A stretch of 64,000 nucleotides of DNA from NCBI GenBank assembly GCA_016787525.1, contig JAEUUP010000143.1, positions 1 to 64,000 on the forward strand, given 5' to 3'. The position numbers and the translations under genes are program-made. Below are positions 44,675 through 53,357 of this stretch, piece by piece; positions within the stretch are counted from its first letter, which is position 1, and each line of letters begins with the position of its first letter. Below the pieces are notes generated by a model that saw only the letters and a program-made list of their open reading frames with translations, was not told where the DNA came from and did no database searches. Source of the stretch: Saprospiraceae bacterium. Its GTDB lineage: Bacteria; Bacteroidota; Bacteroidia; Chitinophagales; Saprospiraceae.

Positions 44675-45457
44675 TTACTTGCCGATTTTTAGTTTTTTAA
44701 TTTCTTTAAATTCTCTATGCCCAAAGTTCAGCAACACATTAGGTATTAATTTGGTTGCGATTTGTATAACCCGAATAGCAAAAGGTTTCAATTCTTTTTT
44801 GTCCTTCAAAAGTCCGTCAATGGCAACTTTTACCATTTTGTCGGCAGTCATCATCATAGAATCAGCGGGTCGCTTTATCCAATCATTTTGCAAATTGGTT
44901 TTCACGCCCGGTGGTATCATCTCAAATACTTTTACATTGGTATCTTCCAGTTGCAATCGCAATGCTTGGGTATAGGCACGAACACCTGCTTTGGTAGCAC
45001 TGTAAATGGGGGCGGGAGAATAAGACATAAATGCAATACCCGATGACACATTGACTATGGCAGCCGATTTTTGGGTTAATAAATGCGGTAAAAATTGATG
45101 CACCATTTGAATTGTTCCTGAAAGATTAGTAGCAATTTCACGGTTTATGTTTTCTAAATCCAAAGAACTGTCTTGTAAATCAATTAGTCGCATTTGTCCT
45201 GCGTTATTGATGATAATGTTGAGTGCGGGAAATTGTTGAGTAATGTCTTTGTAAAGTTGTTCAATGTCGTTGAGCTTACTCACATCACTTTGAAAAGTGT
45301 GTACTTTGGGGAACACTCTTTTAGTTTCGTTCAATGCGTCAAGGTTTCTGCCTGTAACGATAATTGTTGCTCCTTGTTCGGTAAGTTGTTTTACAAGTTC
45401 CAAACCAATTCCGCTTGTTCCTCCTGTGATGAGGACTGTACTGTTTTTTAAATCCAT
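44675..45457 (-). CDS. Short-chain dehydrogenase/reductase
   Basis: 260 aa classical SDR. NAD(P)-binding TGGTSGIGLELVKQL (11-25), NNAGQM (near 85), catalytic Ser in VNVSSGIAFM, Tyr and Lys in YSATKAG, then PPGVKT. The N-terminal pattern with SIGLELVKQL is like DltE-type members. It oxidises or reduces a small alcohol/ketone with NAD(P)H; substrate unknown. First gene of the SDR-DoxX-AraC operon. No motif copy in any gene of the operon. Confidence 0.92.
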   Translation of the reverse strand: MDLKNSTVLITGGTSGIGLELVKQLTEQGATIIVTGRNLDALNETKRVFPKVHTFQSDVSKLNDIEQLYKDITQQFPALNIIINNAGQMRLIDLQDSSLDLENINREIATNLSGTIQMVHQFLPHLLTQKSAAIVNVSSGIAFMSYSPAPIYSATKAGVRAYTQALRLQLEDTNVKVFEMIPPGVKTNLQNDWIKRPADSMMMTADKMVKVAIDGLLKDKKELKPFAIRVIQIATKLIPNVLLNFGHREFKEIKKLKIGK

Positions 45458-45706
45458 TTTTCTGATATTTTACGTTCAATTAATACTGCAAAGGTCGGCA
45501 GTCGTCACAAAATGGATGTAGTCAAAAGTCGGAACTTTGTAGTCAAAAGTAAGTTTCTTTGAAGATGATAGATTTGGTAATCTTAAATATGTTAGCCATT
45601 ACGCCTTTCTTATATTGTTACATGAGTTACCATAAAGCAAAGGTTTTTTTATCATTATTTTTACCTGTTTTTTTAGGGCTTCCTTCGGGTCTTTTTGCTT
45701 TCGCAG

Positions 45707-45803
45707 AACTATAAGGAAAACCACCGCAATCCCCCCTCCAACGAACCGCCAAACCTCCCCGAGATACTGAGGGGGGGAGATTACGGTGGTTTCCCTTATA
45801 GTT
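45707..45803. repeat. Hairpin element carrying the 10-mer motif, copy 2
   Basis: AACTATAAGG ... CCTTATAGTT outer arms, then AAACCACCG and CGGTGGTTT, with motif 45765 (seven G) near the tip. Near copy of 42943-43025; this copy keeps both outer arms. Confidence 0.7.
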
Positions 45804-46096
45804 AGCTGCAAAAATAATATTTACAAAGAATAAAAAAACATTTTTATAACAAACTGATAATTAGCTTTTTATCAGTTTCGCATTTGATATACTTTAAATA
45901 TCCAAACCGTCCAAAGGGTTTTGTGTGGCTGCCCATTATGATTTGACGATATATAGGTATAAACATCTCCCCCTCAGTATTTCTTCCTTACTTCTTCACT
46001 TTACAATAACCAACCCAAACCCCAAAACAGCCCCTTTCTCTCGTTTTTCGCTTAAAAACCTTAAAAAACTCAACGGAAATGATTTTTTGTTGGGTT

Positions 46097-46306
46097 GCGA
46101 AGCCATTTCTCCGTATGGAGAAATGGTTTCGTCGTACGGAGAAATGATTTCTCCATACGGAAAAATGGTTTCGTCGTACGGAGAAATGATTTCTCCGTAC
46201 GGAAAAATGGTTTCGTCGTACGGAGAAATGATTTCTCCATACGGAGAAATAGTTTCTCCATACGGAAAAATGGTTTCGTCGTACGGAGAAATGGCTTCGT
46301 CTTGCG
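46097..46306. repeat. 21-bp tandem array, about ten copies
   Basis: Nine full copies (46118-46306) and one degenerate copy (46097-46117) of GAGAAATG(G/A)TTTC(G/T)(T/C)C(G/A)TACG. Neighbouring units of the ATTTCTCC type are inverted to each other, so the array can fold into hairpins such as CGTACGGAGAAAT-G-inverse. The unit is a multiple of three and has no stop in most frames, giving open frames on both strands (for example SPYGEM-SSYGEM on plus, and ISPYDETIFPYGE on minus). It is not CRISPR: there are no unique spacers. Confidence 0.85.
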
Positions 46307-46395
46307 GCAAAAGAATTCGGATAATCACGCTTTTTTGTCCGATTTTTGGGTAGCACCATAATACTTTGATACCGACATTGAATAGTGCTACCCAG

Positions 46396-46530
46396 ATTGA
46401 AGCGCAGGTATCCGATACAGAAATTTGAATCGTTTTTTACTTTTTTTTGAAAAAAAGTAAAAAACGATTCAAATTTCTGTATCGGATACCTTGTAGCGTT
46501 AACCACATTATTATTTACTCGTTACTAAAT
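46396..46530. repeat. Long-stem palindrome, inverted copy of the 2.7-kb element
   Basis: Core 46407-46490 has arms starting GGATATC-type GGTATCCGATACAGAAATT with a stem of about 41 bp. Flanks (GCGCAG on the left, AACCACATTATTATTTACTC on the right) match the reverse complement of about 2636-2770. In the stem, TTTTTTAC/GTAAAAAA here faces TTTTCTAC/GTAGAAAA there: both arms changed together. Confidence 0.75.
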
Positions 46531-46707
46531 TATGAAAACGCTCTTGCAAAAAATAAAATTCTACACCAATCTGTTGCACTTATAAATATATTTTCTACTT
46601 TTGAACGTGAAATAAAATTCGCCCTTTTGCCCATACTCGACAATTTTGTATTAAAAATCGAGTATTTATTTTTGTTAAATACTTTAAATGTCTTTTATAC
46701 ACTTAAA

Positions 46708-48414
46708 ATGTCGAATATCAATATAGACATCAAAAAACGCAACACTTACGATGCCATTGTCATCGGTTCTGGCATCAGTGGCAGTTGGGCAGCCAAAGAG
46801 TTATGCGACCATAAGCTCAAAACGCTTGTTTTGGAACGGGGTCGCGATGTCCAACACATCAAAGACTATCCGACGGCGATGAAACACCCTTGGGAATTTG
46901 AGCATCGCGGTCAATTGCCATTGGCGGTCAAAGAAAGTTATGGCGATATTCGGTCATTCATGCGCGAAGAAACGGTGCATTGGGCTATCAAACCCGACGA
47001 ACAACCTTTTATCCAAGAACATCCTTTCACTTGGACACGCGGTTATCATGTGGGCGGCAAATCGCTTTTGTGGGCTCGCCAAACCCAACGCTGGAGCGAT
47101 TTCGACTTTGAAGGCCCTGTCAGAGATGGTTTTGCGATTGATTGGCCCATTCGCTACAAAGACCTTGCGCCTTGGTACAGTCATGTCGAGCGTTTCATTG
47201 GGGTTTCTGGTCATCGCGACGGCTTGCCGCATCTGCCCGATGGCGAGTTTTTAACGCCTTTTGAGTTGAGTTGTGTCGAACAACACCTCAAAGAGACATT
47301 GGGCAAACACTACAAAGACCGTCAACTCATTCAAGGTCGGGCGGCACACATCACTTCGCCACAAAAAATACATCAAGAGCAAGGTCGTGCGCAATGTTTT
47401 AATCGTAATTTATGCGTCCGTGGCTGTCCGCATGGTGGTTATTTTAGTGCCAATGCTTCTACCCTACCTTGGGCTGCGAAAACGGGAAAAATGACCTTGC
47501 GCCCTTACTCGGTTGTTCATTCTATCATTTTTGATGACAAAAAAGGCAAAGCCGTAGGTGTGCGAGTCGTTGATGCCAACACCAAAGAGATGATTGAATT
47601 TTATGCAAAAATCATATTTGTGAATGCGGGTGCGCTCAATTCCAACGCTATTTTGCTCAATTCGACCTCCAATCGCTTTCCGAATGGCTTGGGCAATGAG
47701 AATGGTTTGATGGGCAAATATCTGTCGTGGCACAATTACAGAGGCAAAGCCAATGCTGAATACGATGGTTTGCAGGATGTGCGAACCGATGGCAAAAATC
47801 CAAGTAACGGTTATATCCCACGCTTTCGCAATGTTTTGAAACAAGAAACAGATTTTTTGCGGGGTTATGCTATTGGTGTCGGCGGTGGTCGTCCTTTGAC
47901 AAGCCAAAAAGAGGGTTTGGGCGAAGATTTGAAAACCCAATTACTCAATCCTTTCTACGGCAAATGGTATATTGCGGCTTGGATGATGGGCGAATGTGTC
48001 CCCGTGGAAGAAAACCATATTCGTTTATCGAAAGACAAAGTGGACAAATACGGTATTCCACAAGCCGTTTTATCTGCAAAATGGACTGAAAACGACGATA
48101 AAATGGTCAAAGATTTCAATGAGCAAATTACCGAAATGTTTACATTGGCAGGTTTTCAGAATATTAAAGCGGTTGACACGAATTCAAATCCGGGTTCTGA
48201 CATTCACGAAATGGGTGGCGTGCGTATGGGTAAAGACCCAAAAAATTCGTTGGTGAATGAATGGAATCAACTGCACGCGTGCAGAAACGTGTTTGTGACA
48301 GATGGGGCTTGCATGACTTCGACTGGCACACAAAATCCATCGTTGACTTATATGGCGATAACCGCAAGAGCAGCGAACTATGCTGTCACCGCTCTGAAAA
48401 AAAGAAACCTATAA
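46708..48414 (+). CDS. GMC-family oxidoreductase (glucose/glycoside dehydrogenase-like)
   Basis: 568 aa from the ATG at 46708; the paralogue at 53922 begins at the same place (MSNINIDIKKRNTYDAIVIG here), and the upstream frame covers a repeat. FAD motif VIGSGISGSWAAKEL, VGGKSLLWARQTQRW, a Cys-rich CFNRNLCVRGCPHGG, and a GMC C-terminal domain DIHEMGGVRMGKD with TSTGTQNPSLTYMA. This type usually pairs with gluconate-2-dehydrogenase subunit 3, as at 53358, and oxidises sugars or glycosides, possibly to the 3-keto form. It has no signal peptide and may be exported as a complex with the Tat-targeted subunit. No motif copy inside. Confidence 0.88.
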   Translation: MSNINIDIKKRNTYDAIVIGSGISGSWAAKELCDHKLKTLVLERGRDVQHIKDYPTAMKHPWEFEHRGQLPLAVKESYGDIRSFMREETVHWAIKPDEQPFIQEHPFTWTRGYHVGGKSLLWARQTQRWSDFDFEGPVRDGFAIDWPIRYKDLAPWYSHVERFIGVSGHRDGLPHLPDGEFLTPFELSCVEQHLKETLGKHYKDRQLIQGRAAHITSPQKIHQEQGRAQCFNRNLCVRGCPHGGYFSANASTLPWAAKTGKMTLRPYSVVHSIIFDDKKGKAVGVRVVDANTKEMIEFYAKIIFVNAGALNSNAILLNSTSNRFPNGLGNENGLMGKYLSWHNYRGKANAEYDGLQDVRTDGKNPSNGYIPRFRNVLKQETDFLRGYAIGVGGGRPLTSQKEGLGEDLKTQLLNPFYGKWYIAAWMMGECVPVEENHIRLSKDKVDKYGIPQAVLSAKWTENDDKMVKDFNEQITEMFTLAGFQNIKAVDTNSNPGSDIHEMGGVRMGKDPKNSLVNEWNQLHACRNVFVTDGACMTSTGTQNPSLTYMAITARAANYAVTALKKRNL

Positions 48415-48469
48415 ACCACAATGACCAATGACAAGCCCCCCCTCAGTATTTCACTAAAAAACAAGAATA

Positions 48470-49696
48470 ATGAAAAAAATAAAACTTAACCTATTCATTT
48501 TGAGTCTTTTAGCACTCAATACAGTCTTTTCACAAATCGCCATAAACGGTTACAACCATGTGGCATTGGCTGTTAAAGATATAAAGGAAAGCACTAAATT
48601 CTATCGTGATGTCATTGGTTTGGAAGTGGTCGAAGTGCCAGAAAACCTAAAAGCCATACGTTCGTGGTTCAAAATTGCCGATGGTCAAGAGTTGCATTTA
48701 TTGGCGGGTCGCACTTTTCCTGTCACCAATAATGACCCCAATTTGGCACATTTTGCACTCACTATTCCCAATGCAGACCCGATTGAGGCGTATTTGAAAA
48801 CGCTCAAAATGCCCTATTTACGTCAAAAACGTTTTGATGGCGCATATCAAATCTACGTCACAGACCCAGATGGCTATTTCATCGAACTCAACGAACCCAA
48901 AGCCAACCGCAAGCCACTTTTGAAAAGTGCTTGGGGTGTTCAGACTTACACCTTCCGCAATATGTTTCCGAAAGGTATTTTATCCACTTTGGATACGATA
49001 AAAGCATTGGGTTTTACCGAAATCGAAGGCGGCAATCCCAAAGGACTCTCGCCCGAAGACTTCCGAAAAGAATGTGACAAACGTGGTATTTCGATTCCCT
49101 CAACTGGCGGTGGCTACGAAGAATTAGCCAAAGACCCCTCAGTAGTTATCAAAAATGCGAAGACTTTTGGGGCAAAATATGTGATGTGTGCTTGGATTCC
49201 GCACAAAAAAGGGGAATTTAATCTCGAAAATGCAAAAAAAGCTGTCGAAGATTTTAACCGCATTGGTAAAGCCATGGCTGAAAATGGTTTGACTTTCTGC
49301 TATCATGCGCATGGCTACGAATTTCAAAAATACGGTGACGGTACTTTGCTCGATTATATCATCGAAAACACAACGCCCGCTTATGTTTCTTTTGAAATGG
49401 ACGTTCTGTGGATAACGCATGGTGGCGGCAACCCCGAGGAACTACTCCGAAAATACGGCAATCGCTGGAAACTCATGCACGTCAAAGATTTGAAAAAAGG
49501 CATCAAAGGCGATTTGACAGGCGGCACACCCGCTGAAAATGATGTCCCCGTCGGCGAGGGTCAGTCTAATTGGGCTAAAATCATAGAAATAGCCAACGAA
49601 GTCGGGGTAAAACACTTTTTTATTGAAGACGAAAGCAATCAAGAATTAATCAATATTCCCAAAAGCATGGGTTATTTGAAAAGTTTGAAAGAATAA
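48470..49696 (+). CDS. Exported VOC-domain / sugar-isomerase-like TIM barrel fusion
   Basis: 408 aa. Signal peptide ends NTVFSQ. VOC/glyoxalase domain at about 24-140 (GYNHVALAVKDIKESTKFYR ... YVTDPDGYFIELNEP) with metal-type His and Glu positions; then a xylose-isomerase-like/AP-endonuclease-2 TIM barrel at about 150-405 (GFTEIEGGNPKGLS, CYHAHGYEF, FEMDVLWITHGGGNP, KLMHVKDLKKG, FIEDESNQ) with a complete-looking set of metal ligands. The domain order is the reverse of QuiC-like dehydroshikimate dehydratase/HPPD fusions. It probably acts on an oxidised sugar in the periplasm with the GMC enzymes. Motifs: 49135 (DPSV) and 49697, overlapping the base after the stop. Confidence 0.82.
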   Translation: MKKIKLNLFILSLLALNTVFSQIAINGYNHVALAVKDIKESTKFYRDVIGLEVVEVPENLKAIRSWFKIADGQELHLLAGRTFPVTNNDPNLAHFALTIPNADPIEAYLKTLKMPYLRQKRFDGAYQIYVTDPDGYFIELNEPKANRKPLLKSAWGVQTYTFRNMFPKGILSTLDTIKALGFTEIEGGNPKGLSPEDFRKECDKRGISIPSTGGGYEELAKDPSVVIKNAKTFGAKYVMCAWIPHKKGEFNLENAKKAVEDFNRIGKAMAENGLTFCYHAHGYEFQKYGDGTLLDYIIENTTPAYVSFEMDVLWITHGGGNPEELLRKYGNRWKLMHVKDLKKGIKGDLTGGTPAENDVPVGEGQSNWAKIIEIANEVGVKHFFIEDESNQELINIPKSMGYLKSLKE

Positions 49697-49741
49697 TACT
49701 GAGGGGGGCATAAATCATCACGGCGATTTATAATTCTATTG

Positions 49742-49825
49742 TTTTGGCTGATTAAAAATTATTTGCAGCCAAAATAATAGAAAAAAGTACAATTTTGGCT
49801 GATTATATTGTTTTTGCAGCCAAAA
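49742..49825. promoter_or_regulatory. Two copies of an inverted repeat, possible operators
   Basis: TTTTGGCTG ... CAGCCAAAA occurs at 49742-49774 and again at 49793-49825, with centre-to-centre spacing of 51 bp and half-site gap of about 15 bp. They lie in the 160-bp gap upstream of the winged-helix gene. The arrangement fits a dimeric regulator binding two sites about five helical turns apart, or two small repeat hairpins. Confidence 0.5.
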
Positions 49826-49859
49826 ACTGTATTTCTACCTTGTAATAGGCTATAAAACA

Positions 49860-50933
49860 ATGAAAAATTTAAATATTCCAGCATTCAGGCTGCATCAACA
49901 AAACATCATAAAATCGCGTTTTGATACCCCTCAGTATCTCGTCGCTTACATGGGTGCGATACAAGCACAAGACTACCCGATGTCGAAGTTTGCCATCGGT
50001 CTGCGCCTGCCCAATGCCACTGATGCGACGATTGAAGCGGCTTTAGATGCGGGTGAATTGGTCAGAACGCATGTTTTGCGCCCTACTTGGCACATCGTTT
50101 CGGGTCAAGATGTGCGCTGGATGTTGGCTTTGACAGGTAAAAGTATAAAAGCATCCGCTGCTTCGCGCGACCGCGATTTGGGTATTGATGCCGCTTTGTA
50201 TGCTAAAACCAATGATTTGATTGTCAAAGCCTTAGAAGGTGGTAAAAACCTGACTCGTGAAGAGATTATGCAATATCTGGAACAACACGGAGTAGCAACC
50301 AATTCGAGTCTCGCCGTTCATTTTATGATGAATGCAGAAACCGATGCCATCGTTTGCAACGGTAAAATGCGAGGCAAAGACATCACTTACGCTTTGATGG
50401 ACGAAAAAGTACCCAAAGGCTTGGATTTGAGCCGTGAGGAGGCTTTGGCAACTTTAGCAGAACGCTATTTTACAAGCCATGCCCCTGCAACGGTTCACGA
50501 TTTTCAATGGTGGTCGGGTTTGAACATGACCGATGCTAAAAAGGGTTTGGAAAGCATCAAAAATCAATTAAATACTGTTGATTTTAATGGGAAAACCTAT
50601 TTTTTCTCAAAAAATCACGATTATACTGAGGGGGTCGAAAGCCTCTTTTTTCTACCCGCTTTCGACGAATACACTGTCAGTTATAAAGACAGAAGTACCA
50701 TTTTCGACCCCATTTGGCACAAAGAAGCCATCACGAGCAATGGCATTTTCAAACCCATCATTGTCGCCAACGGCAAAGTGGTGGGTATTTGGAAACGCAC
50801 TATTGCAAAAAATAAAGTCGTGGTAGAACCCAGTTTTTTCTCCAAAACCGATGCACTTCCACCAGAGACCATCCAAAAAGTAATGCAAAAGTTTGGCGAT
50901 TTTTTGGGCTTGTCTGTTCAAGTCAAAATATAA
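49860..50933 (+). CDS. Winged-helix DNA-binding protein (AlkZ/HTH_42 family)
   Basis: 357 aa. Matches the winged-helix family containing AlkZ/YcaQ-type DNA glycosylases and Streptomyces AZL homologues: LVAYMGAIQAQDYPMSKFAI near residue 27, LVRTHVLRPTWHIVSGQD near 75, a central RCP-like helix bundle, ATVHDFQWWSGLNMTDAK, and FFLPAFDEYTVSYKDRS at about 260. The QxQ catalytic motif of YcaQ corresponds to AIQAQD here, so glycosylase activity on crosslinked or bulky adducts is possible but not shown. Motifs 49927 (TPQY) and 50624 (YTEG). Confidence 0.82.
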   Translation: MKNLNIPAFRLHQQNIIKSRFDTPQYLVAYMGAIQAQDYPMSKFAIGLRLPNATDATIEAALDAGELVRTHVLRPTWHIVSGQDVRWMLALTGKSIKASAASRDRDLGIDAALYAKTNDLIVKALEGGKNLTREEIMQYLEQHGVATNSSLAVHFMMNAETDAIVCNGKMRGKDITYALMDEKVPKGLDLSREEALATLAERYFTSHAPATVHDFQWWSGLNMTDAKKGLESIKNQLNTVDFNGKTYFFSKNHDYTEGVESLFFLPAFDEYTVSYKDRSTIFDPIWHKEAITSNGIFKPIIVANGKVVGIWKRTIAKNKVVVEPSFFSKTDALPPETIQKVMQKFGDFLGLSVQVKI

Positions 50934-50984
50934 GTACCCCCCTCAGTATAGAATCAAATTTTTCAACTAAATAATTAATTAAAA

Positions 50985-52037
50985 ATGTTTTACAAAGAAA
51001 AAATAAACTTCACTCTCAGCTTTTTGCTATTTTTTTCACTGGCTTTGCAAGCACAAGACAACAAACGGAAACCTAAAAACCAACCCCTTGTCAGCCATAT
51101 CTACACCGCTGACCCTTCGGCTCATGTATTCAATGGCAGAATCTATATCTACCCTTCGCACGATATTGATGCGGGTACAAAAGAGGACGACGAAGGCGGT
51201 CATTTTGATATGAAAGACTACCACGTATTGTCAATGGACAAAGTGGGCGGCAAAGTCACTGACCACGGGGTGGCATTGGACATCAAAGATGTGCCTTGGG
51301 CAGGTCGCCAAATGTGGGCACCCGATGCTGTTTGGAAAAACGGTACATTCTACCTCTACTTTCCAGTCAAAGACAAAGAAGATGTATTCCGCATCGGTGT
51401 TGCGACCAGCAAAAAACCCGAAGGTCCATTCAAAGCCGAGCCTGAGCCGATAAAAGGCAGTTACAGTATTGACCCCTCAGTATTCAAAGACAAAGATGGG
51501 CAAGTGTATATGTATTTTGGCGGCATTTGGGGCGGTCAATTGCAACGTTGGAAAGACAATAAATATCAAGGCAAAACCGACAATCCGAAAAAAGGAGAAG
51601 TCGCGCGTTTGCCTCGCATCGCCAAAATGAGTGCTGACTTAAAATCCTTCGCCGAAGAGCCTAAAGAAGTGAAAATTGTGGACGAAAAAGGCAATTTGTT
51701 CATGGAAGACAATAATGACAAACGCTTTTTTGAAGCTGCTTGGGTGCATAAATACAACGGAAAATACTATTTGTCGTACTCAACGGGTGATACGCATAAT
51801 CTTTGTTATGCCATTGGCAGCTCACCTTATGGGCCGTTTACATACAAAGGTGTATTGTTGAAACCTGTGCAAGGTTGGACAAATCACCATTCGATTGTTC
51901 AACACCAAGGCAAATGGTATTTGTTCTATCACGACGTTCAGTTGACTGGCAAAACGCATTTACGCAATGTGAAGGTTATGGAATTGAAATACAATGCGGA
52001 TGGCACAATAAAAACACTTGATGCTTACACAGATTAA
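50985..52037 (+). CDS. Exported glycoside hydrolase family 43 enzyme
   Basis: 350 aa. Signal peptide (FLLFFSLALQAQ) then a five-bladed beta-propeller. Catalytic residues of GH43 are visible: base Asp43 (YTADPSAHVF), pKa-tuning Asp163 (YSIDPSVFKD) and acid Glu250 (FFEAAWVHKY). Most GH43 enzymes are arabinofuranosidases or beta-xylosidases on plant polysaccharide side chains. It lies in the cluster with GMC and isomerase-like genes. Motif 51473 lies exactly in the conserved IDPSVF, showing that the motif can fall on functional residues where the code allows. Confidence 0.9.
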   Translation: MFYKEKINFTLSFLLFFSLALQAQDNKRKPKNQPLVSHIYTADPSAHVFNGRIYIYPSHDIDAGTKEDDEGGHFDMKDYHVLSMDKVGGKVTDHGVALDIKDVPWAGRQMWAPDAVWKNGTFYLYFPVKDKEDVFRIGVATSKKPEGPFKAEPEPIKGSYSIDPSVFKDKDGQVYMYFGGIWGGQLQRWKDNKYQGKTDNPKKGEVARLPRIAKMSADLKSFAEEPKEVKIVDEKGNLFMEDNNDKRFFEAAWVHKYNGKYYLSYSTGDTHNLCYAIGSSPYGPFTYKGVLLKPVQGWTNHHSIVQHQGKWYLFYHDVQLTGKTHLRNVKVMELKYNADGTIKTLDAYTD

Positions 52038-52358
52038 AAAAATAGGGAGAGGATAAAATCTCTGAGTAACGCGCTAAGAATAAACGACACCATTACACAC
52101 TGTTTTTTCGCTCCGAAGGAGTCCCTGTGGACAAGCGAAAAAAAACGTACTTTTAAAATATTTCTTTCGGATTGAAGCTAAAAAATGAGGCAAAAGCCTC
52201 ATTTTTTAGCTTCAATCCATAAAAAAAACTTTTTGTACGCCTTTTGTGCGTAGCACGGAACAGTGAGTGATGGTGTAGTTTGTTTTTTTTTCGTTACTGA
52301 GTAACCATTTACTAATAACTACTTATTCGAATTACTAACGAATATCAATCTTAATTTT
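52038..52358. repeat. Nested palindromic element
   Basis: Frame: CTGAGTAACG near 52061 with the inverse CGTTACTGAG near 52291; CACACTGTTTTTTCGCTCCG at the left and GGAACAGTGAGTGATGGTGT at the right; core 52169-52218 is a perfect 23-bp stem (GGATTGAAGCTAAAAAATGA) with loop AAAA. CCGAAGGAGTCCCTGTGGAC (52111) repeats the sequence at about 2833. No gene here. Confidence 0.68.
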
Positions 52359-53315
52359 ATGAAAAAAATAATTTTCAGCCTTATTTTAGGAACAATTATG
52401 TTGGTGGGTTGCCAACCAGTAGCCAATAAAAAATCAGATATGAATATATCATTGGCGCAGTGGTCTTTACACAAAAGTTTCTTTGGTGATGCCCTCAATG
52501 GCGACTGGGACGCTTTTAGAAGACTTTTAAAAGAAAATCCAGATTCATTGCTTCAAGGAAAACTCAAACCTGAGGATTTTCCGAAAATAGCAGCGGGCTA
52601 TGGCGTAAATACTATCGAACTTGTCAATACGTTTTATTTCTCAAAAGCCAAGGACATGGCCTATTGGGAGGGTTTCAAAAAAAAATGTGACGAAGCAGGT
52701 GTCAAAGTGGGGCTTATCATGTGCGATGCTTTGGGCGATTTAGGCAATGCAGACTCATTAGAAAGGCAAAAAGCGGTAGAAAATCACTACGATTGGGTCA
52801 AAATAGCAAAATTTTTAGGCGCACCCACCATCAGAGTCAATGCAGCAGGAACAGGCACGGCAGAAGAAGTAGCTAAAAATGCAGCCGATGGTCTGAAAAA
52901 ATTGGGCGAGTTTGGCGCAAAAGAGGGCATCAATGTAGTAGTTGAAAACCATGGCGGCTATTCATCTGACGGCACTTGGTTAGCGAGCGTAATGAAAACG
53001 GTGAATATGCCAAACGTCGGCACATTGCCTGATTTTGGCAACTTCTGCATCGAAAGAGGACCCAATGGATGTTTGAAAGAATACGATAGATACAAAGGTA
53101 TCGCCGAATTGATGCCTTATGCAAAAGGCGTTAGTGCCAAAACACACGTTTTTGGTAAAGATGGCAACGAGTCTGAAATGGATTATGCACGCATCCTCAA
53201 AATTGTAAAAGACGCGGGCTTTAAAGGTAATATCGGTATTGAGTTTGAAGGCAAGGACATATCAGAAGACGAAGGCATAAAAGCAACTAAGGCATTGATT
53301 GAGAAGCTTTTGTAG
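52359..53315 (+). CDS. Lipoprotein TIM-barrel sugar isomerase/epimerase-like
   Basis: 318 aa. Lipoprotein signal with lipobox LVGC (Cys18), so anchored in the envelope. The rest is a xylose-isomerase-like TIM barrel: AAGYGVNTIELVNTFYF, KVGLIMCDALGDLGN, TIRVNAAGTGTAEEV, VVVENHGGYSSDGTW, TLPDFGNFCIERG, SAKTHVFGKDGNE, GNIGIEFEGKDIS, giving Glu/Asp/His metal ligands at strand ends. Similar proteins act on 3-keto sugars or as epimerases; the exact reaction is open. It is followed by gluconate-2-dehydrogenase subunit 3 (gap 42 bp), so probably part of the same transcript. Confidence 0.85.
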   Translation: MKKIIFSLILGTIMLVGCQPVANKKSDMNISLAQWSLHKSFFGDALNGDWDAFRRLLKENPDSLLQGKLKPEDFPKIAAGYGVNTIELVNTFYFSKAKDMAYWEGFKKKCDEAGVKVGLIMCDALGDLGNADSLERQKAVENHYDWVKIAKFLGAPTIRVNAAGTGTAEEVAKNAADGLKKLGEFGAKEGINVVVENHGGYSSDGTWLASVMKTVNMPNVGTLPDFGNFCIERGPNGCLKEYDRYKGIAELMPYAKGVSAKTHVFGKDGNESEMDYARILKIVKDAGFKGNIGIEFEGKDISEDEGIKATKALIEKLL

Positions 53316-53357
53316 TAAAAAAATTGAAAGAGTAAAATATCAATAACGTACTAAAAT

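Larger units (their letters stand above)
45458..46707. other. 1.25-kb gene-poor region
   Basis: Contains the divergent promoter region of the SDR operon, hairpin element copy 2 (45707-45803), motifs 45765 and 45970, the 21-bp array (46097-46306), and the long palindrome 46407-46490. Open frames through the array exist on both strands but are a property of the repeat unit. The frame of the following GMC gene is open from 46447, but that part encodes the palindrome and is probably untranslated. Confidence 0.6.

Noticed and set aside
46097-46306. CRISPR array
   Set aside because: The 21-bp units follow each other directly with no spacers, and no cas gene is present.
45925-46506. Several open frames through the 21-bp array
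   Set aside because: Open in many frames because the unit is a multiple of three without stops; none has a convincing start or conserved flank. Kept as a repeat, with coding status left open.
46447-46707. N-terminal extension of the first GMC protein
   Set aside because: This part of the frame encodes the long palindrome and AT-rich leader; the paralogue starts at the position equivalent to 46708.
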